This document shows positions 33,752-42,684 of a stretch of DNA of 54,300 nucleotides, piece by piece. The notes below the pieces were generated by a model, which did not search any database, had not been told where the DNA came from, and worked only from the letters and a program-made list of their open reading frames with translations. The position numbers and the translations under genes are program-made. Source of the DNA: Yaniella sp. (GTDB lineage Bacteria; Actinomycetota; Actinomycetes; Actinomycetales; Micrococcaceae); the NCBI RefSeq assembly GCF_030453185.1, contig NZ_JAKDKW010000006.1, forward strand, positions 1-54,300, in the 5' to 3' direction. Positions within the stretch are counted from its first letter, which is position 1. Each line of letters begins with the position of its first letter.

Positions 33752-34618
33752 TTAGGTGCGAGCAAACGCCGTGAAACGGCCCTCGGCATTGCGGGACACG
33801 TTCAAGGGTAGCCGGAAAGCCTCCGACAGGGTCTCTTCAGTCAAGGCTGTTTCAATTGGCCCCGCAGAGACAACTCGACCTTCACGTAGGAGCAAAGCGT
33901 GAGTGAAGTTTGGTGGAACTTCTTCAACGTGGTGCGTCACCAGGATCTGCGTTGGTGATAATGGATCGGCGGCGAGCTGAGATAGGGAGCGTACGAGGGT
34001 CTCGCGTCCTGCGAGGTCAAGGCCAGCGCCGGGTTCGTCCAGAATCAGAAGTTCAGGGTCTGTCATCATGGCTCGGGCGATCAGGGCGCGTTTGCGTTCA
34101 CCTTCGGACAGTGTGCGGAAACGACGATCGGCGTACTTTGCGATCCCCCATCGCGACAGCAGCTGTTCGGCCCGCTGTAAATCTTCCGGCTCATAAACTT
34201 CCCGCCAGCGACCGGTCACACCATAGGCTGCGGTGACTACCAGGTTGCGGACGGTTTCATTACCGGGGACCTGTTCCGCCAATAAGGTGGACGACAACCC
34301 GATGGAGGGGCGGAGATCAAAAACATCGACCGCACCCAGCACTTCACCTAAGATCGAAACATTGCCCGTGGTTGGGTGAGAGCGTGCAGCCGCTATATTG
34401 ATCATGGTGGATTTACCGGCGCCGTTCGGTCCCATAACGATCCACCGTTGACCTTCTTCCACCAGCAACGAAACGTCATCCAGTAACACGTTATTACCAC
34501 GTCGATAGGTGACATGGGACATGTGCACGACAGAGTCGTCTATAGGTATAAATTCATGTGGGGACATGATGGGACGTTGCGCGGTTGTTGCAGAGTAGGT
34601 CAGATCGGATGAGCTCAT
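33752..34618 (-). CDS. ABC transporter-type ATPase, stand-alone
   Basis: Single ABC nucleotide-binding domain of 288 residues: Walker A MGPNGAGKST, signature LSEGERKR in place of the canonical LSGGQ, Walker B ELLILDEPGAGLD and switch LVTHHVEEV. The signature variant and overall form resemble the YlmA/ModF-type single-domain ATPases. No permease of the ABC type lies beside it; the neighbour is a TSUP transporter, which does not need an ATPase. Its partner is therefore unknown. ATG 34618 has no clear Shine-Dalgarno; ATG 34567 is an alternative. Confidence 0.85.
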   Translation of the reverse strand: MSSSDLTYSATTAQRPIMSPHEFIPIDDSVVHMSHVTYRRGNNVLLDDVSLLVEEGQRWIVMGPNGAGKSTMINIAAARSHPTTGNVSILGEVLGAVDVFDLRPSIGLSSTLLAEQVPGNETVRNLVVTAAYGVTGRWREVYEPEDLQRAEQLLSRWGIAKYADRRFRTLSEGERKRALIARAMMTDPELLILDEPGAGLDLAGRETLVRSLSQLAADPLSPTQILVTHHVEEVPPNFTHALLLREGRVVSAGPIETALTEETLSEAFRLPLNVSRNAEGRFTAFART

Positions 34619-34667
34619 ATGAACCAGACTAGGCTAGATACAAGTGGAATTGGTGAAAGGAACCGGT

Positions 34668-35519
34668 ATGCCGACAAATACTGCCAACATGAAGATTGGT
34701 GACCGTGTGGTGGTCTATAACAATGCGGGGCACCCGCGTTTAGACGGGGTACCAACGTATGCAGAAGCTATCGATGGGGTGGGCTTTACCGGTTACCGTT
34801 GGATATCAGCTGCCGATCGTCTCAAAGATCTTCCGCAGGACTGGTACCCGGCAATCATGCAAGTTAAGCAGGTCGAAATTTTGAGCCAGCAGGCTCCCCT
34901 GGTTGTCTTAGATGTCGATTCGACGCTGATCCATGAGGAAGTTATTGAATTACTCGCAGCACACGCTGGCAAGGAACGCGAGGTTGCGGAAGTCACTGAA
35001 CGGGCGATGCGAGGGGAAATCGACTTCGCTGAATCCTTGCACTACCGTGTGGCCACGTTAGAGGGTTTGCCAGTGGAAGTACTCGACGAAGTCGCCGCAG
35101 CTGCCACAATTCACGACGGTGCCTATGAGCTTGTGCAAGCTGTTCACCGTGCTGGGGGCTATGTATATGCTGTTTCGGGTGGTTTCACGCACGCATTGGA
35201 ACCATTAGCGACCCAGCTGGGACTGGATGGTTTTGCGGCCAATACCTTGGAAACTGTGGATAATAAACTCACCGGTAAAGTGACTGGCCAGGTCATCGAT
35301 CGTGCTGCCAAGGCGCTGATGTTACGTCGTTGGGCTGCCGATCATGAGGTTCCTTTGGAAGCTACGGTCGCCGTTGGCGACGGAGCCAACGATCTGGACA
35401 TGCTTGAGCTTGCTGGTTACGGTGTAGGTTTCTGTCCGAAACCTATCGTCCGAGATCACGCGGATCTAATTGTCGAGGTCCCCACGCATGATGTGCTGCG
35501 TGTTGTGCTAGGTCTCTGA
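34668..35519 (+). CDS. serB: Phosphoserine phosphatase SerB
   Basis: HAD-superfamily phosphatase for the last step of serine synthesis. Catalytic motif I is DVDSTLIHEE (Asp82 and Asp84), motif II the Ser in YAVSGGFTHALEPLA, and motif III/IV Lys plus VAVGDGANDLDML. The N-terminal ~75 residues are a short extension rather than a clear ACT pair. ATG at 34668 is chosen because AAAGGAACC precedes it, giving 283 residues; an in-frame start 24 bases upstream is not needed. Divergent from the ABC ATPase gene with ~50 bases between. Confidence 0.93.
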   Translation: MPTNTANMKIGDRVVVYNNAGHPRLDGVPTYAEAIDGVGFTGYRWISAADRLKDLPQDWYPAIMQVKQVEILSQQAPLVVLDVDSTLIHEEVIELLAAHAGKEREVAEVTERAMRGEIDFAESLHYRVATLEGLPVEVLDEVAAAATIHDGAYELVQAVHRAGGYVYAVSGGFTHALEPLATQLGLDGFAANTLETVDNKLTGKVTGQVIDRAAKALMLRRWAADHEVPLEATVAVGDGANDLDMLELAGYGVGFCPKPIVRDHADLIVEVPTHDVLRVVLGL

Positions 35520-35521
35520 AC

Positions 35522-35546
35522 CCGGTTCTCGAACTGTGAGAACCGG
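35522..35546 (+). terminator. Hairpin after serB
   Basis: CCGGTTCTC (35522-35530) pairs perfectly with GAGAACCGG (35538-35546), starting two bases after the serB stop. The downstream tract TCTTCTGTTC is only moderately T-rich, so it is a plausible rather than strong terminator. Confidence 0.65.
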
Positions 35547-35582
35547 CCGGTCTTCTGTTCGTGTCCGGGTGACATTTATTGG

Positions 35583-35657
35583 TTATGCAGCCACGTCATC
35601 GGCCAGCATAATTTTGAAGTGCTCGCGGGATGCGTCACGGTTGAGCGCAGATACCAA
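35583..35657 (-). pseudogene. Possible 3' remnant of a lost gene
   Basis: Read on the minus strand, this stretch translates to a coding-like tail, LVSALNRDASREHFKIMLAD and four more residues, then TAA. It lies just downstream of the SDR gene and has no start of its own. It may be the degraded end of a gene whose front was deleted, or chance. No family was recognised. Confidence 0.2.
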
Positions 35658-35684
35658 CGGCGCCGGACGAATTGTCCGGCGCCG
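35658..35684. terminator. GC-rich perfect hairpin between serB and the SDR gene
   Basis: CGGCGCCGGAC (35658-35668) and GTCCGGCGCCG (35674-35684) form an 11-base perfect stem with a five-base loop, 20 bases after the SDR stop on the minus strand. Neither side has a T tract. It probably ends transcripts from one or both convergent genes. Confidence 0.6.
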
Positions 35685-35704
35685 TGTACTCGACAATCTC
35701 GGGG

Positions 35705-36475
35705 TTATTTATTTTTGAGCTGCTCGAAGTAGTCGTTTGCCCCGCCAACATATTCGGTATGACCAACGGCTAGATCATCCCTACCGACCAGCGCAGCAAT
35801 TTCCTCAGCGAACTCTTCTACAGTGTAAAGTCTTCCGGCTGCCTGGCGACGTGACTCGATAGCATCTGGGTTAAGACGGTTGAGCAGCGTTGCGGTAATG
35901 GTGCCCTCGATCATGTCTGCTGTCACCACCACGAAACCGATGCCTTTTTCTTTCAGCAGTGGAATGTGTTCCCGCAATGCGACTTCACCGGCGCGTTTTG
36001 ACTTGGCTACCGGTTCGTACTCGGGCATGGTCGGCACGTCGTCAATGAAATGCGCCTGGTGACTGGTGACAAAAACAATTTGCGATCCCGGCTCCATAAC
36101 TTCAGCTGCAGCTTTCAACATGGATACTTGAGCATCGCGGTTCAGTTGCATAGCATAGTCCGATCCGAGATCAGATTCCATACCACCAGAAGCGTTGAGG
36201 ATTAACACCTTCAAGCCGCCAAAGTTGTCGGTGGCTGCGTCAATCATGGCCTTGCGACCTTCATCAGTGGTGATATCTGCACCAACAGCTACGGCCTTGC
36301 CACCAGTCTCTTCGATCTGTTTGACAATTTTATTGGCGCGAGGCGCCTTCTGTCGATAGTTGATAACGACGCCGGCGCCGCGCTGAGCTAACAGTTGTGC
36401 GGTTGCAGCACCTACGCCACGTGATGAACCGGTCACGATGATGCCGGTATTTTCTAAGTCTTGAGTCTGTGTCAT
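35705..36475 (-). CDS. SDR family oxidoreductase, adjacent to fabG
   Basis: Short-chain dehydrogenase/reductase of 256 residues with the classical cofactor motif TGSSRGVG and NAS in the central strand (LNASGG). The candidate catalytic residues are Ser138 in FVTSHQAHF, Tyr153 and Lys160 in EYEPVAKSKRAGE, a Y-x6-K spacing like that of enoyl-ACP reductase FabI/InhA rather than the usual Y-x3-K. It follows fabG by 7 bases, the position occupied by inhA after mabA in mycobacteria. An enoyl-reductase role is therefore possible, but the TGxxxGxG motif is not that of FabI and the substrate is unknown. Confidence 0.82.
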   Translation of the reverse strand: MTQTQDLENTGIIVTGSSRGVGAATAQLLAQRGAGVVINYRQKAPRANKIVKQIEETGGKAVAVGADITTDEGRKAMIDAATDNFGGLKVLILNASGGMESDLGSDYAMQLNRDAQVSMLKAAAEVMEPGSQIVFVTSHQAHFIDDVPTMPEYEPVAKSKRAGEVALREHIPLLKEKGIGFVVVTADMIEGTITATLLNRLNPDAIESRRQAAGRLYTVEEFAEEIAALVGRDDLAVGHTEYVGGANDYFEQLKNK

Positions 36476-36482
36476 ATCTTTT

Positions 36483-37202
<720 letters not shown>

Positions 37203-37327
37203 TCAAGATTGATAAAGACGTTTTGTCTCTACTCTAAGCAGGAAAATGCGAGAATAGATGCTGCAACCCCAAAAGTAACGAAAAATTCTGTGCCCATGAG
37301 ACCACACGGTGCGAAAGGAGACTGTTT

Positions 37328-37822
37328 TTGGAAAATCTATCGAACACTTCCGATGCGCAGTCCCGACGGAATAGTGCACGGCGTCAGGACAAAAAAGAAA
37401 ACGATCAGGTCTATCTCATAACTGGAGCTTCTGAATCTGTCGTCGCTGATGCCAAGCGCAAAAACCGCACCTACGCCATCACCATTGGTGTGCGTATCGC
37501 TTCCCTATTCGTAGTGCTAGCGACTGATGGGTGGGTCCAAATCGCTGTCTTTGTGACCGGCATGTTGGCACCTTGGATTGGAGTGCAGATTGCGAATAAT
37601 ATCCGCCAAGTGGATGGTCGATCGATAGAATCGGTCCCTCCGCAACAAGAAGCGCTGGAAGTTGCAAAAAAGCAGGCACATGATGGCGACGACACAGTGA
37701 TCATTGGCGATTTCGTGGTCGAAGATCAGGGGCCAGCCACATCCACGCCTTCCGCGGAATCAGATGCCCAAGACGCCGATGTGGACCAGAATAAGAAGGA
37801 CAATGATGACACAGGGTCCTGA
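37328..37822 (+). CDS. DUF3099 membrane protein
   Basis: Actinobacterial protein of unknown function with the DUF3099 core VYLITGASESVVADAKRKNRTYAITIGVRIASLFVVLAT followed by a second membrane helix (IAVFVTGMLAPWIGVQIANNI). Residues after ~100 are a soluble, acidic, low-complexity tail. The start is TTG with AAAGGAG about eight bases upstream; 164 residues. The gene overlaps the next one by 17 bases, and SURF1 follows, so these three form an operon. The DUF3099-SURF1 pairing is common in actinobacteria, hinting at a link to the cytochrome oxidase or membrane redox chain. Confidence 0.85.
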   Translation: MENLSNTSDAQSRRNSARRQDKKENDQVYLITGASESVVADAKRKNRTYAITIGVRIASLFVVLATDGWVQIAVFVTGMLAPWIGVQIANNIRQVDGRSIESVPPQQEALEVAKKQAHDGDDTVIIGDFVVEDQGPATSTPSAESDAQDADVDQNKKDNDDTGS

Positions 37823-38063
37823 TCTACTCGGAAATCTTATGCAGACTGGTTCTGCCTCAACCGAACCGCAGGCGGCAGAATTACAATGCTCCCGCAAAGC
37901 GTGCAGCGCCGAGGCACTCTGGCAACTACTGTGGAATAATCCTAAAGTCCACACGCCAGAACGCCGTAAAATTTGGCTGGCTTGCGATAAGCACCGGCAA
38001 TTTTTAGCTGACTTTCTATCATCCCGATCCTTCCTTCAAGAGATTCAACCGCTACCCAGGTGA
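37806..38063 (+). CDS. Small Cys/His protein upstream of SURF1
   Basis: An 85-residue protein with LQCSRKACSAEALWQLLWNNPKVHTPERRKIWLACDKHRQFLADFL. Two Cys five apart (CSRKAC) and a CDKH pair make a plausible zinc-ribbon-like site. The frame is open further upstream, but the real start is ATG 37806, five bases after AAGGA (ATG 37803 is an alternative). It overlaps the end of the DUF3099 gene by 17 bases in another frame and precedes SURF1 by 7 bases. The family is conserved in this position in related actinobacteria; its function is not known. Confidence 0.8.
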   Translation: MTQGPDLLGNLMQTGSASTEPQAAELQCSRKACSAEALWQLLWNNPKVHTPERRKIWLACDKHRQFLADFLSSRSFLQEIQPLPR

Positions 38064-38070
38064 CATTTTC

Positions 38071-38973
38071 ATGACTAACGAACACCCCTCAGCGTCTTCA
38101 ACGAAGCCGAAATTGAATTTTCGGTTCTTGTTGTCTGGTGCCTGGATCGGTGGATTCGTCTTTTGTATCATCTTTGCGATCGCCACCGTATTCCTCGGCA
38201 ACTGGCAGATGGATCGACGCATGGACAAGCTTGATGAGATTAACACTATCGTCGATAACTATGATCTCGAGCCAGTATCGTACGCTGAAGCTTCGCATTT
38301 ATTCACTGGTTTTGACGAACAACAGAAGTGGACTCCCATTGTGGTCCGGGGTGAATATCTTGAAGAGGACACTCTGGTGGCACGTAACAGGCCTCGAGCG
38401 GGTCGCCCAGGATTTGAGGTCCTTGTACCGTTCGAGACTGACTCGGGCGACCGTATACTGGTGGACCGCGGTTGGTTACCCCTGGGCGCGGATGCATCTG
38501 CCCCAGAGGCCGTTCCTGCGCCGCCTGAGGGACAGGCGGAAATTATTATTCGGGCGATCCCCGGAGAGGTATCAGTGGATCGCGGTGCACCGGCGGGCCA
38601 AGTTGCTTCCATTCATCTGGCAGGCATTAGTGATCAATTGGGCTACGACATCGCTGATGATGCCTACGGGTTGATGGCTGCGGAATCTCCCGCGCCGGAT
38701 GAGGCCCCCCAGCAGATGCCTGAACCGCAACGTGATGAAGGACCACACTTGTCGTATTCGATGCAGTGGTTCACCTTCGGTTTGATGTCGTTTGTGGTGT
38801 GGGGCTGGTTGGCCTACCAGAAGGCCGTGCGAAACCGTGAAGATGAGATGTACGGCGAACGCGAAGAAGATGGCTTTATCTCTGCGCATCGCGTTGAACG
38901 CGTTAAACCGGTGAAACGTCGTAAAGGTCAGATGACCGATGAAGAGATTGAGGACGCCATGCTGAATGGCTAA
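38071..38973 (+). CDS. SURF1 family protein (cytochrome oxidase biogenesis)
   Basis: Membrane protein that assists heme A insertion or assembly of aa3-type cytochrome c oxidase. SURF1 hallmarks are the N-terminal membrane helix (IGGFVFCIIFAIATVFLGNWQMDRR), the strand GFEVLVPFETDSGDRILVDRGWLPLG and the C-terminal helix HLSYSMQWFTFGLMSFVVWGWL. A charged cytoplasmic extension follows (NREDEMYGEREED). 300 residues. ATG at 38071 follows AGGTGA. Fits with ctaA (48,183) and ctaB (49,829) in the same window. Confidence 0.93.
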   Translation: MTNEHPSASSTKPKLNFRFLLSGAWIGGFVFCIIFAIATVFLGNWQMDRRMDKLDEINTIVDNYDLEPVSYAEASHLFTGFDEQQKWTPIVVRGEYLEEDTLVARNRPRAGRPGFEVLVPFETDSGDRILVDRGWLPLGADASAPEAVPAPPEGQAEIIIRAIPGEVSVDRGAPAGQVASIHLAGISDQLGYDIADDAYGLMAAESPAPDEAPQQMPEPQRDEGPHLSYSMQWFTFGLMSFVVWGWLAYQKAVRNREDEMYGEREEDGFISAHRVERVKPVKRRKGQMTDEEIEDAMLNG

Positions 38974-39011
38974 GGTATTACTCCTCCCGGCAAGGCCGAG
39001 ACGGGGTTCAA

Positions 39012-40610
39012 TTATGCGAGTTCTACAAGCTCGAGGTATTCGTCAGACCAAATATCCTCGTCGGCGTCCGGCAAAATCAGCACTCGATCTGGATCCAGTG
39101 CCTGCACTGCGCCGGCATCGTGGGTGACTAGAATAATGGCTCCCACGTAGCTGCGGATAGCTCCAAGAATCTCTTCGCGGGAGGCTGGATCCAGGTTGTT
39201 CGTGGGCTCGTCTAGCAATAGCACGTTTGCTCCGGATACCACCAGTGTGGCCAGAGCTAGTCGGGTCTTCTCGCCACCCGAGAGGACACTCGCTGATTTA
39301 TATACATCGTCTCCGGAGAATAGGAACGAACCCAGTACAGTACGTGCCGAAGTGTCGTCAAGGTTGGGGGCTGCAGACATCATATTGTCTAAAACCGACT
39401 GATTGACATCCAAGGTCTCGTGTTCCTGGGCGTAGTAACCCAATTTAAGACCGTATCCGGGCTCGACGGCACCAGAATCAGGGTCATCCTGGCCCGCTAA
39501 AATTCTGAGTAGTGTGGTTTTTCCTGCACCGTTAAATCCAAGAATGACCACCCGTGAGCCCTGGTCAATGGCTAGGTCGACCCCGGTGAATACTTCGGTT
39601 GAGCCATAGGACTTCGAGAGTCCTGATGCAGTGAGCGGCACCTTACCGCACGGCGCGGGGTTGGGGAAACGTAAGTTAGCCACCTTTTCCTCAACGCGTT
39701 CATCAGCGAGTCCGGCAAGCAGACGGTCAGCACGTTTGGCCATGTTCTGCGCTGCGACCGCCTTAGTGGCTTTGGCCCGCATTTTGTCAGCTTGCAGGTG
39801 GAGCGCTGCCGCTTTCTTTTCAGCAGAAGCCCGTTCGCGACGTCGACGTCGTTCATCCACCTCACGTTGTTTCAGATACGCCCGGTAGCCCATGGAATAG
39901 ATATCGATGACCTGGCGTGTGGCATCGAGGAAAAAGACAATGTTCACGACTTCGTCAATCAGGTCCAAGTCGTGCGAGATGATCATCAGACCACCTTCAT
40001 AGGTTTTGAGATAATCTCGCAGCCATACGATGGAGTCTGCATCCAAGTGGTTCGTGGGCTCATCCAGAATCATAGTGTCGGGCTTTTCGAATAAAATACG
40101 CGCAAGTTCGACACGGCGCCGCTGACCACCCGACAACGTGTCGAGGGGGCGATCCATGATGGAGTTTTCTAACCCCAGGTTCGACGCAATCGAGGCTGCT
40201 TCAGCTTGTGCTGCGTATCCCCCGGCGGCCATAAATTCAGCTTCAGCGGCAGGATACCGACGCATGCCGCGTTCCATGAGTTTTGGATCGGTAGAACTCA
40301 TTTCGGTTTCAGCCCGGCGCATACGGCGTGTTAGTTCGGCAAGTTGACGGGCTGAAAGGATTCGATCCCGCACGGTTTGGCTGAGGTCACCCGTACGCGG
40401 GTCCTGAGGCAAATAGCCCACTGTGCCGGAACGCATAACAGTACCGCTTGCGGGGATAAACTCATCCATGAGCACTTTTGTCAGTGTGGTTTTGCCGGCT
40501 CCGTTACGTCCCACAAGCCCGATTCGATCACCGGGATTAATGTGAAATGTAACGTCAGACAGAAGAGTTCTGGAGCCGACCACAACAGACAGCTGTTGTG
40601 CTGAAATCAT
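39012..40610 (-). CDS. ABC-F family ATPase
   Basis: Soluble protein with two ABC domains and no membrane segments, 532 residues. The first domain has VGRNGAGKTT, LSGGQRRRVELARIL and MILDEPTNHLD; the second has GFNGAGKTT, LSGGEKTRLALATLV and LLLDEPTNNLD. The charged linker between them (EVDERRRRRERASAEKKAAALHLQ) is the P-site tRNA interaction motif region. ABC-F proteins bind the ribosome and act in translation, some protecting against antibiotics. Housekeeping versus resistance subtype cannot be assigned from this. ATG at 40610 follows GAGGTAG. Confidence 0.92.
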   Translation of the reverse strand: MISAQQLSVVVGSRTLLSDVTFHINPGDRIGLVGRNGAGKTTLTKVLMDEFIPASGTVMRSGTVGYLPQDPRTGDLSQTVRDRILSARQLAELTRRMRRAETEMSSTDPKLMERGMRRYPAAEAEFMAAGGYAAQAEAASIASNLGLENSIMDRPLDTLSGGQRRRVELARILFEKPDTMILDEPTNHLDADSIVWLRDYLKTYEGGLMIISHDLDLIDEVVNIVFFLDATRQVIDIYSMGYRAYLKQREVDERRRRRERASAEKKAAALHLQADKMRAKATKAVAAQNMAKRADRLLAGLADERVEEKVANLRFPNPAPCGKVPLTASGLSKSYGSTEVFTGVDLAIDQGSRVVILGFNGAGKTTLLRILAGQDDPDSGAVEPGYGLKLGYYAQEHETLDVNQSVLDNMMSAAPNLDDTSARTVLGSFLFSGDDVYKSASVLSGGEKTRLALATLVVSGANVLLLDEPTNNLDPASREEILGAIRSYVGAIILVTHDAGAVQALDPDRVLILPDADEDIWSDEYLELVELA

Positions 40611-40691
40611 GTATGTACTACCTCAAAAACAATTTAAACGGGGTGGGCCACCGATCACTTTAGGCGACGTTGGGTGCTTTAGCGATTCTGT

Positions 40692-41375
40692 TCACTCATC
40701 GGTGGTGTATTCAGCATCCATGCCGGCTTGAATCAAGCGGGCTAATTCTTCGTGCGGTGTTGCACCGCGTTGTTGAGCACGTTGGACGATCTTGTCAGCG
40801 AGTTCTTTGTCGAGGGGCGTATGCACAGTGACGGTGCCCTGGGGTTTGAGTTCAGGTGCGGGCATGCTGGCTGACGGAGGCGCCTCAGAGTCTGAGTTGT
40901 TGAGATTGAAGCCTGGCCCCGTGGCGACTGATGTACCACTTTGAAAAGCTTTTGCTGCAGCATTTGCACGAGTGTCCGCCGCCTCGTTGAGCGGGTGACC
41001 CGAGTGGCCTCGAACCCATTCGAATGTGATGGTTCTGCCGGCGGCTTTGGCAGCCGTCATGAGCTCATCAAGCTGGATCATGAGGTCCTGATTATTGACG
41101 GGCTTACCGTCGGATTTCTTCCATCCTTTGCGCTTCCACCCGGGCATCCACTTGGTAATGGAATTGATGGCGTACTGGGAGTCCGCGAGGATGCTGGCGT
41201 CGTGTGTTGTGTCCTTGGTGGCTTCGAGGAATTCGATAATACCGGAGAGCTCTCCGCGGTTGTTGGTGGAGTTTTCCCATCCACCTGCGGCCCAGTTGGA
41301 ATCGTCGATGTACCAGGCCCAGCCTGCAGGTCCTGGGTTGCCGAGTGCGGAGCCGTCTACTCCAACTGTGAGCAT
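40692..41375 (-). CDS. rnhA: Ribonuclease HI with a C-terminal extension
   Basis: Cleaves RNA in RNA-DNA hybrids. Catalytic residues are Asp7 in VDGSALGNPG, Glu42 in NNRGELSG, Asp65 in LADSQYAI and Asp134 in HPLNEAADTRAN, with His124 in RGHSGH. The RNase H domain ends near residue 145. It is followed by a Ser/Pro linker and a ~45-residue tail, TVTVHTPLDKELADKIVQRAQQRGATPHEELARLIQAGMDA, which resembles a ribbon-helix-helix DNA-binding unit. The Trp-rich basic patch (WMPGWKRKGWKK) is the substrate-binding protrusion. ATG at 41375 follows GGAGGAA. Confidence 0.94.
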   Translation of the reverse strand: MLTVGVDGSALGNPGPAGWAWYIDDSNWAAGGWENSTNNRGELSGIIEFLEATKDTTHDASILADSQYAINSITKWMPGWKRKGWKKSDGKPVNNQDLMIQLDELMTAAKAAGRTITFEWVRGHSGHPLNEAADTRANAAAKAFQSGTSVATGPGFNLNNSDSEAPPSASMPAPELKPQGTVTVHTPLDKELADKIVQRAQQRGATPHEELARLIQAGMDAEYTTDE

Positions 41376-41431
41376 GCTTGTTCCTCCAAGTGCGGTGATG
41401 GGTCGTTTCTAGTGTAGGGGGTTAAACGAAA

Positions 41432-41467
41432 GACCGGCCGCAAACCAAAGGTGGTTTGCGGCCGGTC
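41432..41467 (-). terminator. Strong terminator of the suf operon
   Basis: GACCGGCCGCAAACCA (41432-41447) pairs perfectly with TGGTTTGCGGCCGGTC (41452-41467) around a four-base loop. On the minus strand it is followed by TTTCGTTTAAC. It lies 17 bases after the last gene of the suf operon and separates it from rnhA. Confidence 0.92.
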
Positions 41468-41484
41468 CTGTTAAACCGTTGAGT

Positions 41485-41811
41485 TTAGATGTTGAACCCG
41501 AGGGCGCGCATTTGTTCGCGTCCGTCTTCGGTGATCTTTTCAGGACCCCAAGGTGGCATCCAAACCCAGTTGAGGCGCCATTCATCGACCATGGTCTCAA
41601 CTGCACGGCCAACCTGGTCCTCGATCACATCGGTGAGCGGGCAGGCAGCTGTGGTGAGTGTCATGTCCACGATGAGTGCGCCGTCTTCGGCGTAGTTCAA
41701 ACCGTAGAGGAGGCCTAGGTCAACGATATTAATACCCAATTCTGGGTCAATAACATCTTTGAGGGCTTCCTCAATGTCTTCAAGCGGTGTTTGTGCAACA
41801 GTTTCGGTCAT
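41485..41811 (-). CDS. DUF59/MIP18 family iron-sulfur assembly factor (SufT-like)
   Basis: A 108-residue protein of the DUF59/MIP18 family that helps mature iron-sulfur proteins; actinobacterial members end the suf operon. The family core is ALKDVIDPELGINIVDLGLLYGL and MTLTTAACPLTDVIEDQV with the conserved reactive Cys, then WVWMPPWGPEKITEDGREQMRALG. ATG at 41811 has GGAGGT close by. 44 bases after sufC. In many operons sufS and sufU stand between sufC and this gene; here they do not. Confidence 0.93.
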   Translation of the reverse strand: MTETVAQTPLEDIEEALKDVIDPELGINIVDLGLLYGLNYAEDGALIVDMTLTTAACPLTDVIEDQVGRAVETMVDEWRLNWVWMPPWGPEKITEDGREQMRALGFNI

Positions 41812-41855
41812 GGTACCTCCTGATCCGTCTGCTTGGCACGTTATCAGAAAAAGAC

Positions 41856-42620
41856 TTAGGCAGGTGCTTCGGTCTTCTCGTAGTTGACGTAGCCTTCATC
41901 TTCGAGGCGATCGGCCAGTTCTTCGTCACCGGAGTCAACGATCTTACCGTCGACGAATACGTGCACGAAGTCTGGCTTGATGTAGCGCAAGATGCGTGTG
42001 TAGTGAGTGATGAGCATGGAGCCCATGTCGTTGTTTTCCTGTGCCCGGTTGACGCCAGCGGACACAACGCGCAGGGCGTCAATGTCTAGACCGGAGTCGG
42101 TTTCGTCCAGAATGGCGAATTTTGGTTTGAAGAGCTCGAGCTGCAGGATCTCTGCGCGCTTCTTCTCGCCACCGGAGAATCCCTCATTCACATTACGAGT
42201 AGCGAATGCGGTTTCCATTTCCAGGTTGTCCATGGCGGTGCGAACGTCTTTGGTCCAGGTGCGAATGGCTGGAGCTTCGCCGTCTAGAGCAGTCTTAGCA
42301 GTACGCAGGAAGTTGGACATCGAAACGCCTGGTACTTCCACCGGGTACTGCATGGCCAGGAAGAGGCCTGCTTGTGCGCGTTCGTCGACTTCCATTTCCA
42401 GAACGTCTTCGCCGTCTAGCAGGATTTCACCGCTGGTGACGGTGTAGGACGGGTGTCCTGCAATGGCCTGGGCCAGGGTGGATTTGCCGGACCCGTTCGG
42501 GCCCATGAGGGCGTGAGTTTCGCCGGACTTGATGGTCAGGCTGACACCTTTGAGGATCTCTTTGTCGCCCTGATCGGTCTCAATGCTGACGTGCAGATCT
42601 TTGATCTCAAGTGTTGACAT
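41856..42620 (-). CDS. sufC: Fe-S cluster assembly ATPase SufC
   Basis: ABC-type ATPase that drives the SufBCD scaffold. Walker [10 protein letters not shown], the SufC-type signature [14 protein letters not shown] and Walker [19 protein letters not shown] with [10 protein letters not shown] ([10 protein letters not shown] here) are all present in the expected order, 254 residues. ATG at 42620 has AAGGAG 12 bases upstream. It follows sufD by 64 bases. Cytosolic, working as SufB1C2D1. Confidence 0.97.
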   Translation of the reverse strand: MSTLEIKDLHVSIETDQGDKEILKGVSLTIKSGETHALMGPNGSGKSTLAQAIAGHPSYTVTSGEILLDGEDVLEMEVDERAQAGLFLAMQYPVEVPGVSMSNFLRTAKTALDGEAPAIRTWTKDVRTAMDNLEMETAFATRNVNEGFSGGEKKRAEILQLELFKPKFAILDETDSGLDIDALRVVSAGVNRAQENNDMGSMLITHYTRILRYIKPDFVHVFVDGKIVDSGDEELADRLEDEGYVNYEKTEAPA

Positions 42621-42684
42621 TGTTGTCTAAGTCTCCTTGTTGCCCGAGTGGTACGGGACTTTGAATAATGGCTACAGGTGGGGT

